A stretch of 64,000 nt of DNA from Rhizobium chutanense (GTDB lineage: Bacteria; Pseudomonadota; Alphaproteobacteria; Rhizobiales; Rhizobiaceae): the NCBI RefSeq assembly GCF_002531935.1, contig NZ_NWSV01000007.1, positions 124,001-188,000 on the forward strand. Reading direction: 5' to 3'. The notes below the pieces were generated by a model, which saw only the letters and a program-made list of their open reading frames with translations, made no database searches and was not told where the DNA came from. Each line of letters starts with the position of its first letter. Positions within the stretch are counted from its first letter, which is position 1. Of the stretch, positions 1 through 8,462 are shown piece by piece. The translations under genes were made by a program, and so were the position numbers.

Positions 1-1671
1 CCCCTCCACCGTCCCTTTATATTTCGCCGCCTGAATGTATTCGCCGATGCGGAAGGCGTCGTCGAACAGATAAAAGACGCCTGATATGATGTCCTTGACG
101 AGTGTCTGTGCGCCGAAGCCGACGGCTATGCCGACGACGCCGGCGCCGGCCAGCAGCGGTCCGATCTGAATGCCGACGGCATCGAGGATCATCAGGAATC
201 CGACAGCCCCGATCGCCAGGAACAACACATTGCGAAGGATAGGAAGAAGAGTATTCAAGCGCTGACGCCGGCGCGCTTCGGGGCCGTCGTGATGTCCTGC
301 CTCAGCGCTTCTCGCCGCCGCCGCCATCTGACTGTCGATCAGCGTGCTGGCGAGCTTCCAGATGACGTCGGTCACCAGCAACACGATAACGATGCGGATT
401 CCCGCGCGGATCAAACGCGTGGTCACCGTTTCGGCTGCGGCGAGGTCGCTGAGATTGACGTTCCACGAGCGGGCAATAAGCAGCGCGGCGACGACGATGA
501 GGCCGTTACGCAGGGTTTGCATGATGACGACAGACCATCCGACGATGGCCGGATCTTCCATGGCGTGCTCGCCGCCAGATTGTATGATGTGACGAATGAT
601 ATCACGGGCCACGGAAACGGTAAGCGGCAGAAGCGCGATGACGACCACCGTCCAAAAAGCAGCGCGGAGCCCGGACTCCCATAACAGCCACGACAGCACG
701 ATGCCCGCACTGAAGCCGACACAGATCAACCGGTTTACCGGCGGGCCATCGGAGCGAAATTGCCGCAGCCAGATCATTGCGATCAGGGCGACCGAAACGA
801 CAGCAAGCCATGCCGCGGTAAAGAGGTCGACCAGGATGGGCGAAGCCCCGATCGTCTCTATCACTTCGATGATGGCCCAGCCGGCCGCCAGCACCGCGAC
901 GATTCCGAGAAGCCAATAGTACCAGAACCAGGCAAGCGACGTGACAAGCGTCAGAAGCCGCATATGCGGCAGGCGGGCGCCCGGCGCGATGACGATGCGG
1001 CCGACAAGCACGCCGAGGCGCACCATCAGCGCGGCCGACAGCAGGATGAGTGCGACATCGCGAAACACGGCAGGCCACGGAAAGAGAATAAATGCGCCGA
1101 GGCTTCCGATCAGGTAGCCGATCAAGGCGAGAACACCCATCGAAAGCCGGGCCGCATGCAGCTTGATCCGTTGCCGGACGGTGTCGGCAGGCGCGGTCAT
1201 CACAAAATGGAGAAGCCCCCGCCCCGACCACCAGGCAATCCGCTGCGCGATGAATCCGCCTGCGACGAAGAGTGCGACCGCCAGGATCAGGCCGACAGGG
1301 TCGATACGATTATCCGTTTGGAAGGCGCGAACCGCCGCCCGGATCTGCCCCGGGAGGGTCGGCACGGCATTGACGAGTGCGAGCAGCCTCTGGCGCAAAT
1401 CCTGCAGTGAGGTGGCAATCGACGGCGGTGGCGCCTCTTGCGGGGCTGCCGCCGGCTGCGTCGGTTCCTGATTGCCGGGAACGATCCGGTTGACCAGCGC
1501 GCGTCCGGCATCGTCATTCGGCAATTCGATGATAACCCGGATCGGCGCCGGGGAATTGGTCGCTTCGGCCGCCGGTGCGGGGTTTGCGCCGGCGAGCAGA
1601 AGCGTTGACAATACTACCGTCAGGAATGTGGACACTTTGCCGAAGAAATGACGGTCGTCGTTGATGCGCAT
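1..1671 (-). CDS. MscS-family mechanosensitive channel, 3' end cut by window edge
   Basis: Not closed by a stop inside the window. It begins at an ATG at 1671 and stays open for 557 codons to base 1. The N-terminus is a signal peptide (basic start, then a Leu/Val/Ala core ending in A-N-P-A-P-A-A), followed by a Pro/Ala-rich periplasmic stretch and many hydrophobic segments. Near the edge is the MscS pore signature: a Gly/Ala-rich helix reading GPLLAGAGVVGIAVGFGAQ, then LVKDIISG and a F-R-I-G-E-Y-I beta-domain start. This is the family that opens under membrane tension to release solutes after hypo-osmotic shock. The long N-terminus with extra membrane helices fits the large MscK/YnaI-like members rather than minimal MscS. 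The C-terminal cytosolic cage lies outside the window. Confidence 0.9.
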   Translation of the reverse strand, partial: MRINDDRHFFGKVSTFLTVVLSTLLLAGANPAPAAEATNSPAPIRVIIELPNDDAGRALVNRIVPGNQEPTQPAAAPQEAPPPSIATSLQDLRQRLLALVNAVPTLPGQIRAAVRAFQTDNRIDPVGLILAVALFVAGGFIAQRIAWWSGRGLLHFVMTAPADTVRQRIKLHAARLSMGVLALIGYLIGSLGAFILFPWPAVFRDVALILLSAALMVRLGVLVGRIVIAPGARLPHMRLLTLVTSLAWFWYYWLLGIVAVLAAGWAIIEVIETIGASPILVDLFTAAWLAVVSVALIAMIWLRQFRSDGPPVNRLICVGFSAGIVLSWLLWESGLRAAFWTVVVIALLPLTVSVARDIIRHIIQSGGEHAMEDPAIVGWSVVIMQTLRNGLIVVAALLIARSWNVNLSDLAAAETVTTRLIRAGIRIVIVLLVTDVIWKLASTLIDSQMAAAARSAEAGHHDGPEARRRQRLNTLLPILRNVLFLAIGAVGFLMILDAVGIQIGPLLAGAGVVGIAVGFGAQTLVKDIISGVFYLFDDAFRIGEYIQAAKYKGTVEG

Positions 1672-1805
1672 GTCGCCGTGATCCCCGCGAGAGTTGTCGT
1701 CGCGTCTGCTTGGTTGTTGGCAATTTCGGACTTTGTGAAGCGTTGCACAATCAACGTCAATCGACGAGCTTGCCGGGCGGACACAAAGCTGGCGGTTGCC
1801 CTTGC

Positions 1806-3116
1806 TTATGTCCGCACCGTCTTGAACCCTGCCCTGATCTCCTGACTGAAGAGTTCCGGCTCCTCCCAGGCCGCAAAGTGGCCGCCCTTGGAGACGCGGT
1901 TGTAGTAGATGAGCTTCGGATAGGCCTTCGACAACCAGTACTTTGGCGGCTTGTAGACCTCCCCGGGGAATATGGTGACGGCGACCGGCACTTTGACGGC
2001 GGTAAGCTTGGCGCCCGCCATGGCGTTTTCCCAATAGATACGGCCGCTCGAGGGGCCGGTGTTCGTCAGCCAGTACAGCGTGATGTTGTCGAGAATGGCA
2101 TCCTTGCCAAGCGCCCGTTCGGGATCGCCTGGGGTGAACACCCAGTCGGCGATCTTGTCGTAAAGCCAGGCGGCGAGGCCGGCAGGAGAATCCGCAATGC
2201 CGTAACCGACCGTCTCCGGGCGCGTGCCCATGATCGCCGCATAGCCGAAGCCGTTGTTGAGAAAATCCCGCGCCTCATTGAATATGACCTTCTCATCCGC
2301 AGACAGGCTATCGGGTGCCGGCCCTCCAGTTTTAAGAGCCTGGGCTGCGTCCGACGGGAATGTCGTGGCCCGCTCGATCCTGTTGACGTGGATCGCGAGC
2401 AGCCCATCGGGCGCCTGGCGGCCCAGGGCGTCGCTGATGATCGCGCCCCAGTCGCCGCCCTGCGCGACATAGCTGTTATAGCCGAGCCGCTTCATCAGCA
2501 CGTCCCAGGCCGCCGCTATCCGTTGCGGGTTCCAGCCCGCCGCCGCCGGTTTCCCGGAGAAACCGAATCCCGGAATCGACGGGATCACCAGGTGGAAGGC
2601 ATCGTCAGCCGTGCCGCCATGCGCCGTCGGGTCCGTCAGCGGCCCGACGACGTCAAGCAGCTCGAACACCGAACCTGGCCAGCCATGGGTCATGATCAGC
2701 GGCAGCGCCTTTTGATGGCGGGAAAGAACATGGATGAAGTGGATGTCTACGCCATCGATATTGGTGAGAAACTGCGGAAAGCCGTTCAGTCTGCTCTCCG
2801 CCTTGCGCCAGTCGTAGGACGACTGCCAATAGCCCACCAGTTCCTTCAGCCGCGCGGGCTGGACGCCTTGCGAACGATCCATGACGGTTTCGCCGTCGGG
2901 CCAGCGGGTCTCGGCAAGACGCTGCCTGAGGTCCGTAAGCGCCGCCTCGGAGACCTCGACCTTGAACGGTCGGATCTCCTCGGATGCGGCGCCGACGACA
3001 TCAGCGGCCTCCGACGTGCCTGGAAGGAGAACGGCGGATAGGCCGGCCGCGGCAATCCCGGACATAAGCGTGCGCCGGGATACGGACATGTGTTTCAAAG
3101 AGCTGAGCAATGCCAT
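1806..3116 (-). CDS. Exported epoxide hydrolase-like alpha/beta hydrolase
   Basis: 436 aa. The N-terminus carries a twin-arginine-type signal (S-R-R-T-L-M at residues 13-18, hydrophobic core, cleavage near A-E-A at about 38), so the enzyme is probably Tat-exported. Residues about 48-160 match the epoxide hydrolase N-terminal lid domain (R-P-F-K-V-E-V start, L-x-x-R-L-x-x-T-R-W-P). The alpha/beta core shows H-G-W-P-G (144-148, oxyanion region), the nucleophile elbow G-G-D-W-G with Asp222, and the late catalytic His413 in G-G-H-F-A-A-W. These are the hallmarks of the epoxide hydrolase / juvenile-hormone hydrolase group, which opens epoxides with water. The substrate cannot be read from sequence. 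It is monocistronic by spacing. An internal Met at residue 10 is an alternative start that keeps the Tat motif. Confidence 0.88.
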   Translation of the reverse strand: MALLSSLKHMSVSRRTLMSGIAAAGLSAVLLPGTSEAADVVGAASEEIRPFKVEVSEAALTDLRQRLAETRWPDGETVMDRSQGVQPARLKELVGYWQSSYDWRKAESRLNGFPQFLTNIDGVDIHFIHVLSRHQKALPLIMTHGWPGSVFELLDVVGPLTDPTAHGGTADDAFHLVIPSIPGFGFSGKPAAAGWNPQRIAAAWDVLMKRLGYNSYVAQGGDWGAIISDALGRQAPDGLLAIHVNRIERATTFPSDAAQALKTGGPAPDSLSADEKVIFNEARDFLNNGFGYAAIMGTRPETVGYGIADSPAGLAAWLYDKIADWVFTPGDPERALGKDAILDNITLYWLTNTGPSSGRIYWENAMAGAKLTAVKVPVAVTIFPGEVYKPPKYWLSKAYPKLIYYNRVSKGGHFAAWEEPELFSQEIRAGFKTVRT

Positions 3117-3255
3117 GACATCTGTCCTTTCATGACGCAGAGGGTCAACGCACAGGTTGGGCTTGGGAGGGGAGACGATGGCCCTGCCCCGCTTCTGTCT
3201 TGTCGTTCGAGGGCCGCGGCAGCCAAACCGCTCCAGCCCAACTTAAGGCTTGGCG

Positions 3256-3948
3256 CTAGTCAAGCAGCTTGCGTATGGCCATGATCCCTTTCGCCGCATC
3301 CGACCAGGATTGACGCCAGATTAACATGCCGATGCTGAGGATGGTCGCCACAGCGAAGGGGATCGGCCCGAGAAACCAGAAGGCGGCTGCGAAGGTAAAG
3401 TAGTAAGACCGTACACCGACGCTGAACGATCGAAGCGCGGGATTCAAAACCAGGGTCAGCGCGTTTGTCCAGCTGACGATATCCCTGTCTTCATCGCGCG
3501 AGGGGCTCGCCCCGATCGCCGCCAGGCAGTAGTTGATCTGCCGCACCGCCCATATGAAATCGGATAATCCCCGAAGCAGCGTGGCCATGACCAGCAGCAC
3601 CTTGCATTGGAAAAACCAGGCAGGATCCTCTGCCGCAAACATCGCGATCAGCCCGCCGCCCGAACCATAGTTGGGTTCCATGAACAGCGCGCCGCTGAGC
3701 CCGACGATGACGATGAGATTGGCGGATCCGAAGAAGGATGCCGAATTGATCGTATGCCCGAGGATCGCGGCGTCGCCGATGAAATTATTGTCGCGCGTCA
3801 GCACCTCGCGCATCCAGGCGGCGCGAATCCGCACCATGTCGACGGAAAGACTGTCGTTCCTCCGCGGCCATCCCATTGCCATCAAAGGCTCGAGCGTCAC
3901 CCAGACGAAAAGGAAGAAAACGATCGCCGCGACGTTCAGAAAATCCAT
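3256..3948 (-). CDS. DUF599 family membrane protein
   Basis: 230 aa from the ATG at 3948. The frame stays open upstream to 4179, but that extension is charged and unlike the family, whereas M-D-F-L-N starts directly at the first membrane helix. Four to five hydrophobic segments are visible (about 5-22, 75-95, 115-135, 185-225). The pattern R-x-x-W-M-R-E-V-L-x-R-D-N followed by a G-A-L-F helix and an N-P-x-L-R-S-F-S motif is characteristic of DUF599, an uncharacterised family of bacterial inner-membrane proteins. No catalytic residues can be named. It is transcribed divergently from the PAS-domain gene beginning at 4206. Function unknown. Confidence 0.85.
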   Translation of the reverse strand: MDFLNVAAIVFFLFVWVTLEPLMAMGWPRRNDSLSVDMVRIRAAWMREVLTRDNNFIGDAAILGHTINSASFFGSANLIVIVGLSGALFMEPNYGSGGGLIAMFAAEDPAWFFQCKVLLVMATLLRGLSDFIWAVRQINYCLAAIGASPSRDEDRDIVSWTNALTLVLNPALRSFSVGVRSYYFTFAAAFWFLGPIPFAVATILSIGMLIWRQSWSDAAKGIMAIRKLLD

Positions 3949-4205
3949 GCTGCCCCCGAACTGAATCTGGATTTTCTGAAACACTACTGCGAGGTGCCGG
4001 CAGCTCCAAGCGGGATCACCCTCCCGGCGCGGTTCCCAAGCGAGGAAGCTTCGGTCTGGGCTCCGAAATGTGCCTTCAGTTGCGGTGGAAACGGGGGTAT
4101 GATCGGGGGGCGAAATGGTCGCCCGTCCTGTCATTGATCGAGCGTCGTGTCCGCTCAAGAGCCGGGCTGGTGCGATCAATCGGCGCGCAGACTGGGGGAT
4201 GCGGA

Positions 4206-4730
4206 ATGAACCTTGTCAAAGGAGCCTTTGGAACGCCCGAAATTCCTGTTTCCGAGGAGCCTGGTATCTTTACGTGGGATTTGGCGACCGACACGGTTTA
4301 TGCGGATTCGGCGCTGGCAATCCTTTTTGGGCTCGATCCGAAGCAGACCATTTCGGGACTGCCGGTTATAAAATATCTCGACCGCATTCATCCGGACGAC
4401 AAGCCATCCGTGGCCAAGGCGATTTCAGATGCGGTGATTACAGGTGATCCGTACCGCTGCGACTATCGGGTGTTTGATCGAAGCGGGCAAATCATAACCG
4501 TGGCTGCCTTCGGTCGTTGCTTTAGGGATGAAGCCGGGAACCCGTCGCATTATGCGGGCATCGTCTTTCAGACGACTGATCATGCCCAGCAAGACGACCT
4601 GACTGCCCACTGCCGGGAGGCACTGAAAATCGCCCAGTCATCCGGCCTGCAAGCGACGGCCGATGCGCTTGAAGCAATTCTGAAAGTGCTTGCAAAGCCG
4701 GCAGCTTCCGGCTCCGTGGCGGTTCATTGA
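4206..4730 (+). CDS. Single PAS-domain protein
   Basis: 174 aa. I chose the ATG at 4206 because a GGGGGA ribosome site lies 7-8 bases upstream and the upstream open frame is a Cys/Arg/Pro-rich shadow. Residues about 20-125 form a PAS/PAC module: G-I-F-T-W-D-L-A-T-D, a F-G-L-D helix, the R-I-H-P-D-D signature, then D-Y-R-V-F-D-R-S-G-Q and a G-I-V-F-Q-T strand. The remaining 45 residues are a helical tail. There is no histidine kinase, GGDEF or HTH output domain, so it is a stand-alone sensor or adaptor. Which ligand it senses is not visible. Rhizobia carry many such proteins, some in light- or redox-dependent signalling. Confidence 0.85.
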   Translation: MNLVKGAFGTPEIPVSEEPGIFTWDLATDTVYADSALAILFGLDPKQTISGLPVIKYLDRIHPDDKPSVAKAISDAVITGDPYRCDYRVFDRSGQIITVAAFGRCFRDEAGNPSHYAGIVFQTTDHAQQDDLTAHCREALKIAQSSGLQATADALEAILKVLAKPAASGSVAVH

Positions 4731-4785
4731 TTCCTCCACGCAGCAGTGCCGATGATCTGAACCCCGTTGTCTGCTTTCCGATCCG

Positions 4786-5163
4786 TTACGGTCGTCTTGC
4801 CTCCGAGAGATGACCGGCAAATCCGGCGAGCATGACCCCGAATGGAATGTTTCGAACAACTCTGGCAGCAACGAAGGTTGCGGTGATCGCCGCGGCAAGT
4901 TTCAGCCAGGGATAGTCGCCAAGTTGGACGTGGGCGTCGGTATCGACCGATCTCGCCTTGGCTTTCAGCGCCGCCTCGGCGTCCTCGCGCAATACACCGA
5001 TCCGGGCCTTCAGCAGCCTTAACTCGTGCCGCAGGGCGTTCAGATCCTGATCGGCTTTTTCACGCGCGGTCGGCACGGCGGCATCGGCAAAAGGCGGCTC
5101 GCCCTCTGCTATCAGTTCGTCGGGATCAGGAAGGCGGCCGTCGCGGTTAACAGATGACTGCAT
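4786..5163 (-). CDS. Small coiled-coil protein with C-terminal membrane segment (ElaB/DUF883-like)
   Basis: 125 aa from the ATG at 5163, which has GAGGA seven bases upstream. An ATG at 5169 is too close to that site. An acidic, Pro-rich N-terminus precedes a heptad-like helix (about 38-70, A-D-Q-D-L-N-A-L-R-H-E-L-R-L-L-K). A short hydrophobic segment (about 88-115, A-A-I-T-A-T-F-V-A-A-R followed by G-V-M-L-A-G-F) could anchor it in the membrane. The arrangement resembles ElaB/YqjD/DUF883 inner-membrane proteins, which are stationary-phase induced in enterobacteria. It follows the stress-protein gene by 62 bases on the same strand and may share its promoter. Family assignment is by architecture only. 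Confidence 0.7.
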   Translation of the reverse strand: MQSSVNRDGRLPDPDELIAEGEPPFADAAVPTAREKADQDLNALRHELRLLKARIGVLREDAEAALKAKARSVDTDAHVQLGDYPWLKLAAAITATFVAARVVRNIPFGVMLAGFAGHLSEARRP

Positions 5164-5196
5164 GGACATATCCTCGAATGAAATGCGTGTTGAGAT

Positions 5197-5222
5197 CAGG
5201 CTCGGCATTCCAGCCGAGCCTG
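5197..5222 (-). terminator. Stem-loop after the stress-protein gene
   Basis: A perfect 10-bp inverted repeat (CAGGCTCGGC with GCCGAGCCTG) with a 6-base loop lies four bases beyond the stop of the gene at 5226-5951, in the gap before the next minus-strand gene. There is no clear U-run. It could be an attenuating terminator or an mRNA-stabilising hairpin between two co-transcribed genes. Confidence 0.5.
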
Positions 5223-5225
5223 GGC

Positions 5226-5951
5226 TTATTTCGCGGCATCAGTGGTCGCGTCGGCCCCCTGGCTCTGATGAGATCCGCTCTGCGACTGAGTTTGTGATTG
5301 GCCCTGGGACGGGCGATTGGCGTCGGTCGCCGACGCGGGATCATTGCTGAAGGTGTAGGCGCGCACCTTGGCGCTTCCGTGTGTGCTGTCTCGCATCGCC
5401 ATCGGGTGCATGCCGCCGGACGCCGCACTGCCGGAAACCGACGATGGCCGCTCGTCGAGCGCGTTCTCCGAGACGGCAAGATCATCCGACGCTTTGCCAC
5501 CAGAGATCTGGCCGGCAAAACTGCTGTTGGAACCGCTTTCTGCCCCGTCCTCGGACGCCCAGAGATCCGCCCGCTCATCCATGTCGATGCTGCCTTCGTC
5601 GTCCAGGATATCGTGGACCGTCTCATAGAGCGCGTCATCGATATCGTTGACTTGAACGAGGAAGCCGCCTCGTCGCAACCCTTCTGCATAGACCGCCCGA
5701 TCCTCGTCGGGGAAGAAGAAGTCTGCCAGCGCGTCGAAAAAGCCGCTGCGGTCATCGCTCATGGCCCCGGCATTTTTTCCATCCGCCTCATATCCCGGCA
5801 TCAGCCTTATTCTCGCAACCGGCACGCCGGCGTCCTCCAGACGGGAGACGGCGGATTCGGCTTCCGATCGGCTGTCGAAAAATGCGGTGAGGCTGCTGCC
5901 GCCTGCCGCGCCTGAGAAGGCCGGATGGCTATCGCTGTGAATGTTGCTCAT
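5226..5951 (-). CDS. General stress protein 17M-like N-terminal domain protein
   Basis: 241 aa from the ATG at 5951, which has GGAGA eight bases upstream. The open frame continues to 6194 without support. Residues about 18-110 resemble the general stress protein 17M / YflT-like domain: S-L-T-A-F-F-D-S-R-S-E-A-E, an A-V-S-R-L-E-D-A-G-V helix, then G-G-F-L-V-Q-V near the end of the domain. The C-terminal half is low complexity, rich in Ser, Gln, Asp and Gly (S-Q-G-Q-S-Q-T-Q-S-Q), and probably disordered. An EcfG-type promoter sits about 64 bases upstream, which fits a general-stress gene. Exact molecular function is unknown. Confidence 0.75.
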   Translation of the reverse strand: MSNIHSDSHPAFSGAAGGSSLTAFFDSRSEAESAVSRLEDAGVPVARIRLMPGYEADGKNAGAMSDDRSGFFDALADFFFPDEDRAVYAEGLRRGGFLVQVNDIDDALYETVHDILDDEGSIDMDERADLWASEDGAESGSNSSFAGQISGGKASDDLAVSENALDERPSSVSGSAASGGMHPMAMRDSTHGSAKVRAYTFSNDPASATDANRPSQGQSQTQSQSGSHQSQGADATTDAAK

Positions 5952-6014
5952 GGAAATCTCCTCTCGATGCATAGAGCCAGGCCGTCGACCCGACGTCTGG
6001 TTCCCTGACCGGAA

Positions 6015-6039
6015 AACCGGCGGACAGGAGGAATGTTCC
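6015..6039 (-). promoter_or_regulatory. EcfG-like promoter for the 17M-like stress gene
   Basis: On the minus strand the sequence reads GGAAC, 16 bases, GGTT. The alphaproteobacterial EcfG (RpoE2/RpoE4) consensus is GGAAC-N16/17-CGTT, so only the least conserved -10 base differs. It lies 64 bases upstream of the ATG at 5951. Confidence 0.55.
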
Positions 6040-6118
6040 AAGCGAATACCAGACAGAGACGCGGGCATTGGCGGCACTGCCTGCCCGGGCTTTGAGTGGC
6101 TCGTTGATATCGAGTTGA

Positions 6119-6144
6119 GGAACGGTTTGGCCCCATGGATCGTT
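6119..6144 (+). promoter_or_regulatory. EcfG-type promoter upstream of terC-like gene
   Basis: GGAAC at 6119-6123, exactly 17 bases, then CGTT at 6141-6144: a full match to the general-stress sigma EcfG consensus. It lies 79 bases upstream of the TerC-family ATG and is oriented toward it. Confidence 0.7.
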
Positions 6145-6222
6145 GTCCGGCGGCACCGCCGGCGGTTGACGTCAAACCGCCGAGACGCTAGCACGGCTTT
6201 TGACGCATTGGGGATATTTCAT

Positions 6223-6828
6223 ATGGACATCTTTACGGCAGCCGGTCTGACGGCTTTGCTGCAGGTCATTGCTATCGACCTCGTTCTCGCCGGCGACAAC
6301 GCCGTGGTTATCGGTCTTGCGGCTGCCGGTCTCGAGGCCACGCAGCGCCGCAAGGCGATCATCGTCGGCATTGCGGCCGCAACCGTCCTGCGCATTCTCT
6401 TTGCCAGCGTTGCGGTCTATCTGCTGGCAATCGTCGGTCTGCTGCTGGCTGGCGGACTTCTGCTGCTGTGGGTCTGCTGGAAGATGTGGCGTGAACTTCG
6501 TGCCGGCCACGGCGAAAGCCACGACACGGCAGGCGCCGAACACGCACCGAAGAAGACCTTCTTCCAGGCGGCAACCCAGATCGTCATCGCCGACGTCTCC
6601 ATGTCGCTCGATAACGTGCTTGCCGTTGCCGGTGCCGCGCGGGAACATCCGAGCGTGCTGATGGTCGGTCTTGCTCTGTCGATCGCGCTGATGGGCATCG
6701 CCGCCAACCTGATTGCCCGGTTGCTCAACAACCATCGCTGGATCGCCTATATCGGTCTGCTGATCATCCTCTACGTTTCGCTCGACATGATCTATCGCGG
6801 CGCCGTCGAGGTTATGCCCTACGTATAG
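6223..6828 (+). CDS. TerC-family integral membrane protein
   Basis: 201 aa from the ATG at 6223. The long upstream open frame has no membrane character. Six or seven hydrophobic helices are visible. Both TerC signatures are present: D-L-V-L-A-G-D-N (Asp19, Asp25, Asn26) in helix 1, and A-D-V-S-M-S-L-D-N (Asp124, Asp130, Asn131) after a charged His-rich cytoplasmic loop (about 93-112). Members of this YjbE/YkoY branch are linked to metal (manganese or calcium) efflux and to loading of exported metalloenzymes; tellurite resistance is the historical name. It stands alone on the plus strand and has an EcfG-type promoter, so it is probably part of the general stress regulon. Whether it transports Mn here is inference. 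Confidence 0.88.
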   Translation: MDIFTAAGLTALLQVIAIDLVLAGDNAVVIGLAAAGLEATQRRKAIIVGIAAATVLRILFASVAVYLLAIVGLLLAGGLLLLWVCWKMWRELRAGHGESHDTAGAEHAPKKTFFQAATQIVIADVSMSLDNVLAVAGAAREHPSVLMVGLALSIALMGIAANLIARLLNNHRWIAYIGLLIILYVSLDMIYRGAVEVMPYV

Positions 6829-6846
6829 TAGCCGTGGGATCGGGGC

Positions 6847-7671
6847 TCAGGCCTCGATCCTGACCTCGGTTTCGAAGCTCATCTGGTCATAGGCCGGCAC
6901 CACATGGTCCGGCGTCTCGGCCATCACCACGTCGTAATCGAGCGGCGTGTGCATATGGGTGAGGATCGCCCGTTTCGGCTTCAGCCGGCCGATCCAGTCG
7001 AGCGACTGTTCCAGCGACAGATGGCTCGGATGATAGCTATATTGCAGCGCGTCGATAATCAGCACATCGAGATTTTGAAGCTTGTCGACGGTCTGCGGCG
7101 GAAAATCGCTGATATCGCTGCAATAAGCCACATCGCCGATCCGAAAGCCGAGCGAGTAGATATCGCCGTGCTGCTGAATATGCGGATGAAATTGTATTTT
7201 GCCGCCGGGGCCGCGGATTTCGACGGGTTCGTCGAGGTTCTCGATGACGACAGGCAGCACGATCGGCGGATAATTGCTGCCCGGCGGCGTTTCCAGGCAA
7301 TAGCCGAAGGCTTCGCGCAGCCTGTCCATCGTATATTGGTCGGCAAAGATCGGCACGCGGCGGCGCGTATTGTGAAAATAGCCGCGCAGATCGTCGATGC
7401 CATGAATATGATCCGCATGCGGATGGCTGTAGAGCACGGCATCGACATGGTCGGCCCCTGCCCTGATCATCTGCTCGCGAAAATCCGGTCCGGTGTCGAT
7501 GACGACGGTGGTGACGCCGCCATCCGGCGCGAATTGCTGCACCATGAAGGCGGCGCGCGTGCGCCGGTTCTTCGGATTGTCGGGATTGCAGGCGCCCCAG
7601 TCGCCTGTAATGCGCGGTACGCCGGGTGACGACGAACAGCCGAGAATGGTGAAGCGCCGCCGGTAAAGCAC
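6847..7671 (-). CDS. MBL-fold metallo-hydrolase (PhnP-like)
   Basis: 274 aa. I place the start at the GTG at 7671, four bases after the tatD stop, with GAGGG about nine bases upstream. The family begins R-x-x-F-T-I-L-G-C-x-S-S-P-G-V-P-R, as here. The metal-binding motif H-x-H-x-D-H is at 83-88 (Y-S-H-P-H-A-D-H-I-H-G), with further ligands in S-D-I-S-D and the late T-H-M-H motif. Proteins of this type include PhnP cyclic phosphodiesterase and RNase Z relatives. In rhizobia a copy follows tatD, suggesting a housekeeping phosphodiesterase whose substrate is unclear. It is the last gene of the metG-tatD-MBL operon. Confidence 0.88.
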   Translation of the reverse strand: MLYRRRFTILGCSSSPGVPRITGDWGACNPDNPKNRRTRAAFMVQQFAPDGGVTTVVIDTGPDFREQMIRAGADHVDAVLYSHPHADHIHGIDDLRGYFHNTRRRVPIFADQYTMDRLREAFGYCLETPPGSNYPPIVLPVVIENLDEPVEIRGPGGKIQFHPHIQQHGDIYSLGFRIGDVAYCSDISDFPPQTVDKLQNLDVLIIDALQYSYHPSHLSLEQSLDWIGRLKPKRAILTHMHTPLDYDVVMAETPDHVVPAYDQMSFETEVRIEA

Positions 7672-7675
7672 GCTC

Positions 7676-8458
7676 TCAGACCCTCGGCATCTTCGTAAAC
7701 AGCCGCAATGCGTTCTCCGTCGTGATCCGCGCGACCTCTGCGTAGGAAAGACCGATCGTCTCGGCAAGCACCTCGGCAGTGTTGACGACATAGGACGGTT
7801 CGTTGCGTTTGCCGCGCCAGCGCTTTGGCGCCAGATACGGCGCGTCCGTTTCCACCAGCAGCCGATCCCGAGGGATCGTCCTGGCGATCTCGCGCAGTTC
7901 CTCCGACTTCGGAAAGGTCAGAATGCCGGAGAAGGAAATGTATCCGCCGAGCGCGACGCCGGTCTCGGCAAGCTCCGGGCCGGCCGAGAAGCAGTGCAGG
8001 ATGAAGGGGAAGGCACCCTTCCCGGTTTCCTCGGTCAGGATCGCAGCCATATCCTCATCGGCGCTGCGGCTGTGGATGACGAGCGGTAGCCCGGTCTCGC
8101 GCGCCGCGGCGATATGGCGGCGAAAGCCGGTCTGCTGGTCCTCGGGCTTCTGCGTGTCGTAGAAATAGTCGAGCCCGGCCTCGCCGATGGCGACGACCTT
8201 CTCATGGGCATTGGCAAGACGCACCAGCTCTTCCGTCTGGATATCAAGCTCTTCATCGGCATTGTTCGGATGCGTGCCGACCGAGCAGAACACCGAAGGA
8301 TATTTCCCGGTGATCGCCAGAAGGGCGTCGAGCTTGCGCACCCGCGTCGAGATCGTCACCATCTGCCTGACGCCGGCCTGATGGGCGCGCGCGACAATCT
8401 CGTCGCGCTCCGCCTCGAAGTCGGCGAAATCCAGATGGCAATGCGTGTCGATCAGCAC
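7676..8458 (-). CDS. tatD: TatD family deoxyribonuclease/hydrolase
   Basis: 260 aa. The start is the GTG at 8458 (I-D-T-H-C-H-L-D follows immediately), with GGAGG nine bases upstream inside the end of metG. The open frame further upstream is metG shadow. TIM-barrel metal motifs are visible: T-H-C-H near residue 5, E-A-G-L-D-Y at about 91-96, V-I-H-S-R-S, I-L-H-C-F-S and L-V-E-T-D-A-P-Y-L near the C-terminus. TatD-type enzymes are Mg-dependent 3'-5' exonucleases, some acting as D-aminoacyl-tRNA deacylase or in DNA repair. It sits in a tight operon, four bases after metG and four before the MBL gene. The C-terminal motif set is complete, so it is probably active. Confidence 0.92.
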   Translation of the reverse strand: MLIDTHCHLDFADFEAERDEIVARAHQAGVRQMVTISTRVRKLDALLAITGKYPSVFCSVGTHPNNADEELDIQTEELVRLANAHEKVVAIGEAGLDYFYDTQKPEDQQTGFRRHIAAARETGLPLVIHSRSADEDMAAILTEETGKGAFPFILHCFSAGPELAETGVALGGYISFSGILTFPKSEELREIARTIPRDRLLVETDAPYLAPKRWRGKRNEPSYVVNTAEVLAETIGLSYAEVARITTENALRLFTKMPRV

Positions 8459-8462
8459 GGCC

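Noticed and set aside
5952..6222. Possible manganese (yybP-ykoY) riboswitch ahead of the TerC-family gene
   Set aside because: I could not find the conserved core of that motif; the EcfG-type promoter is better supported.
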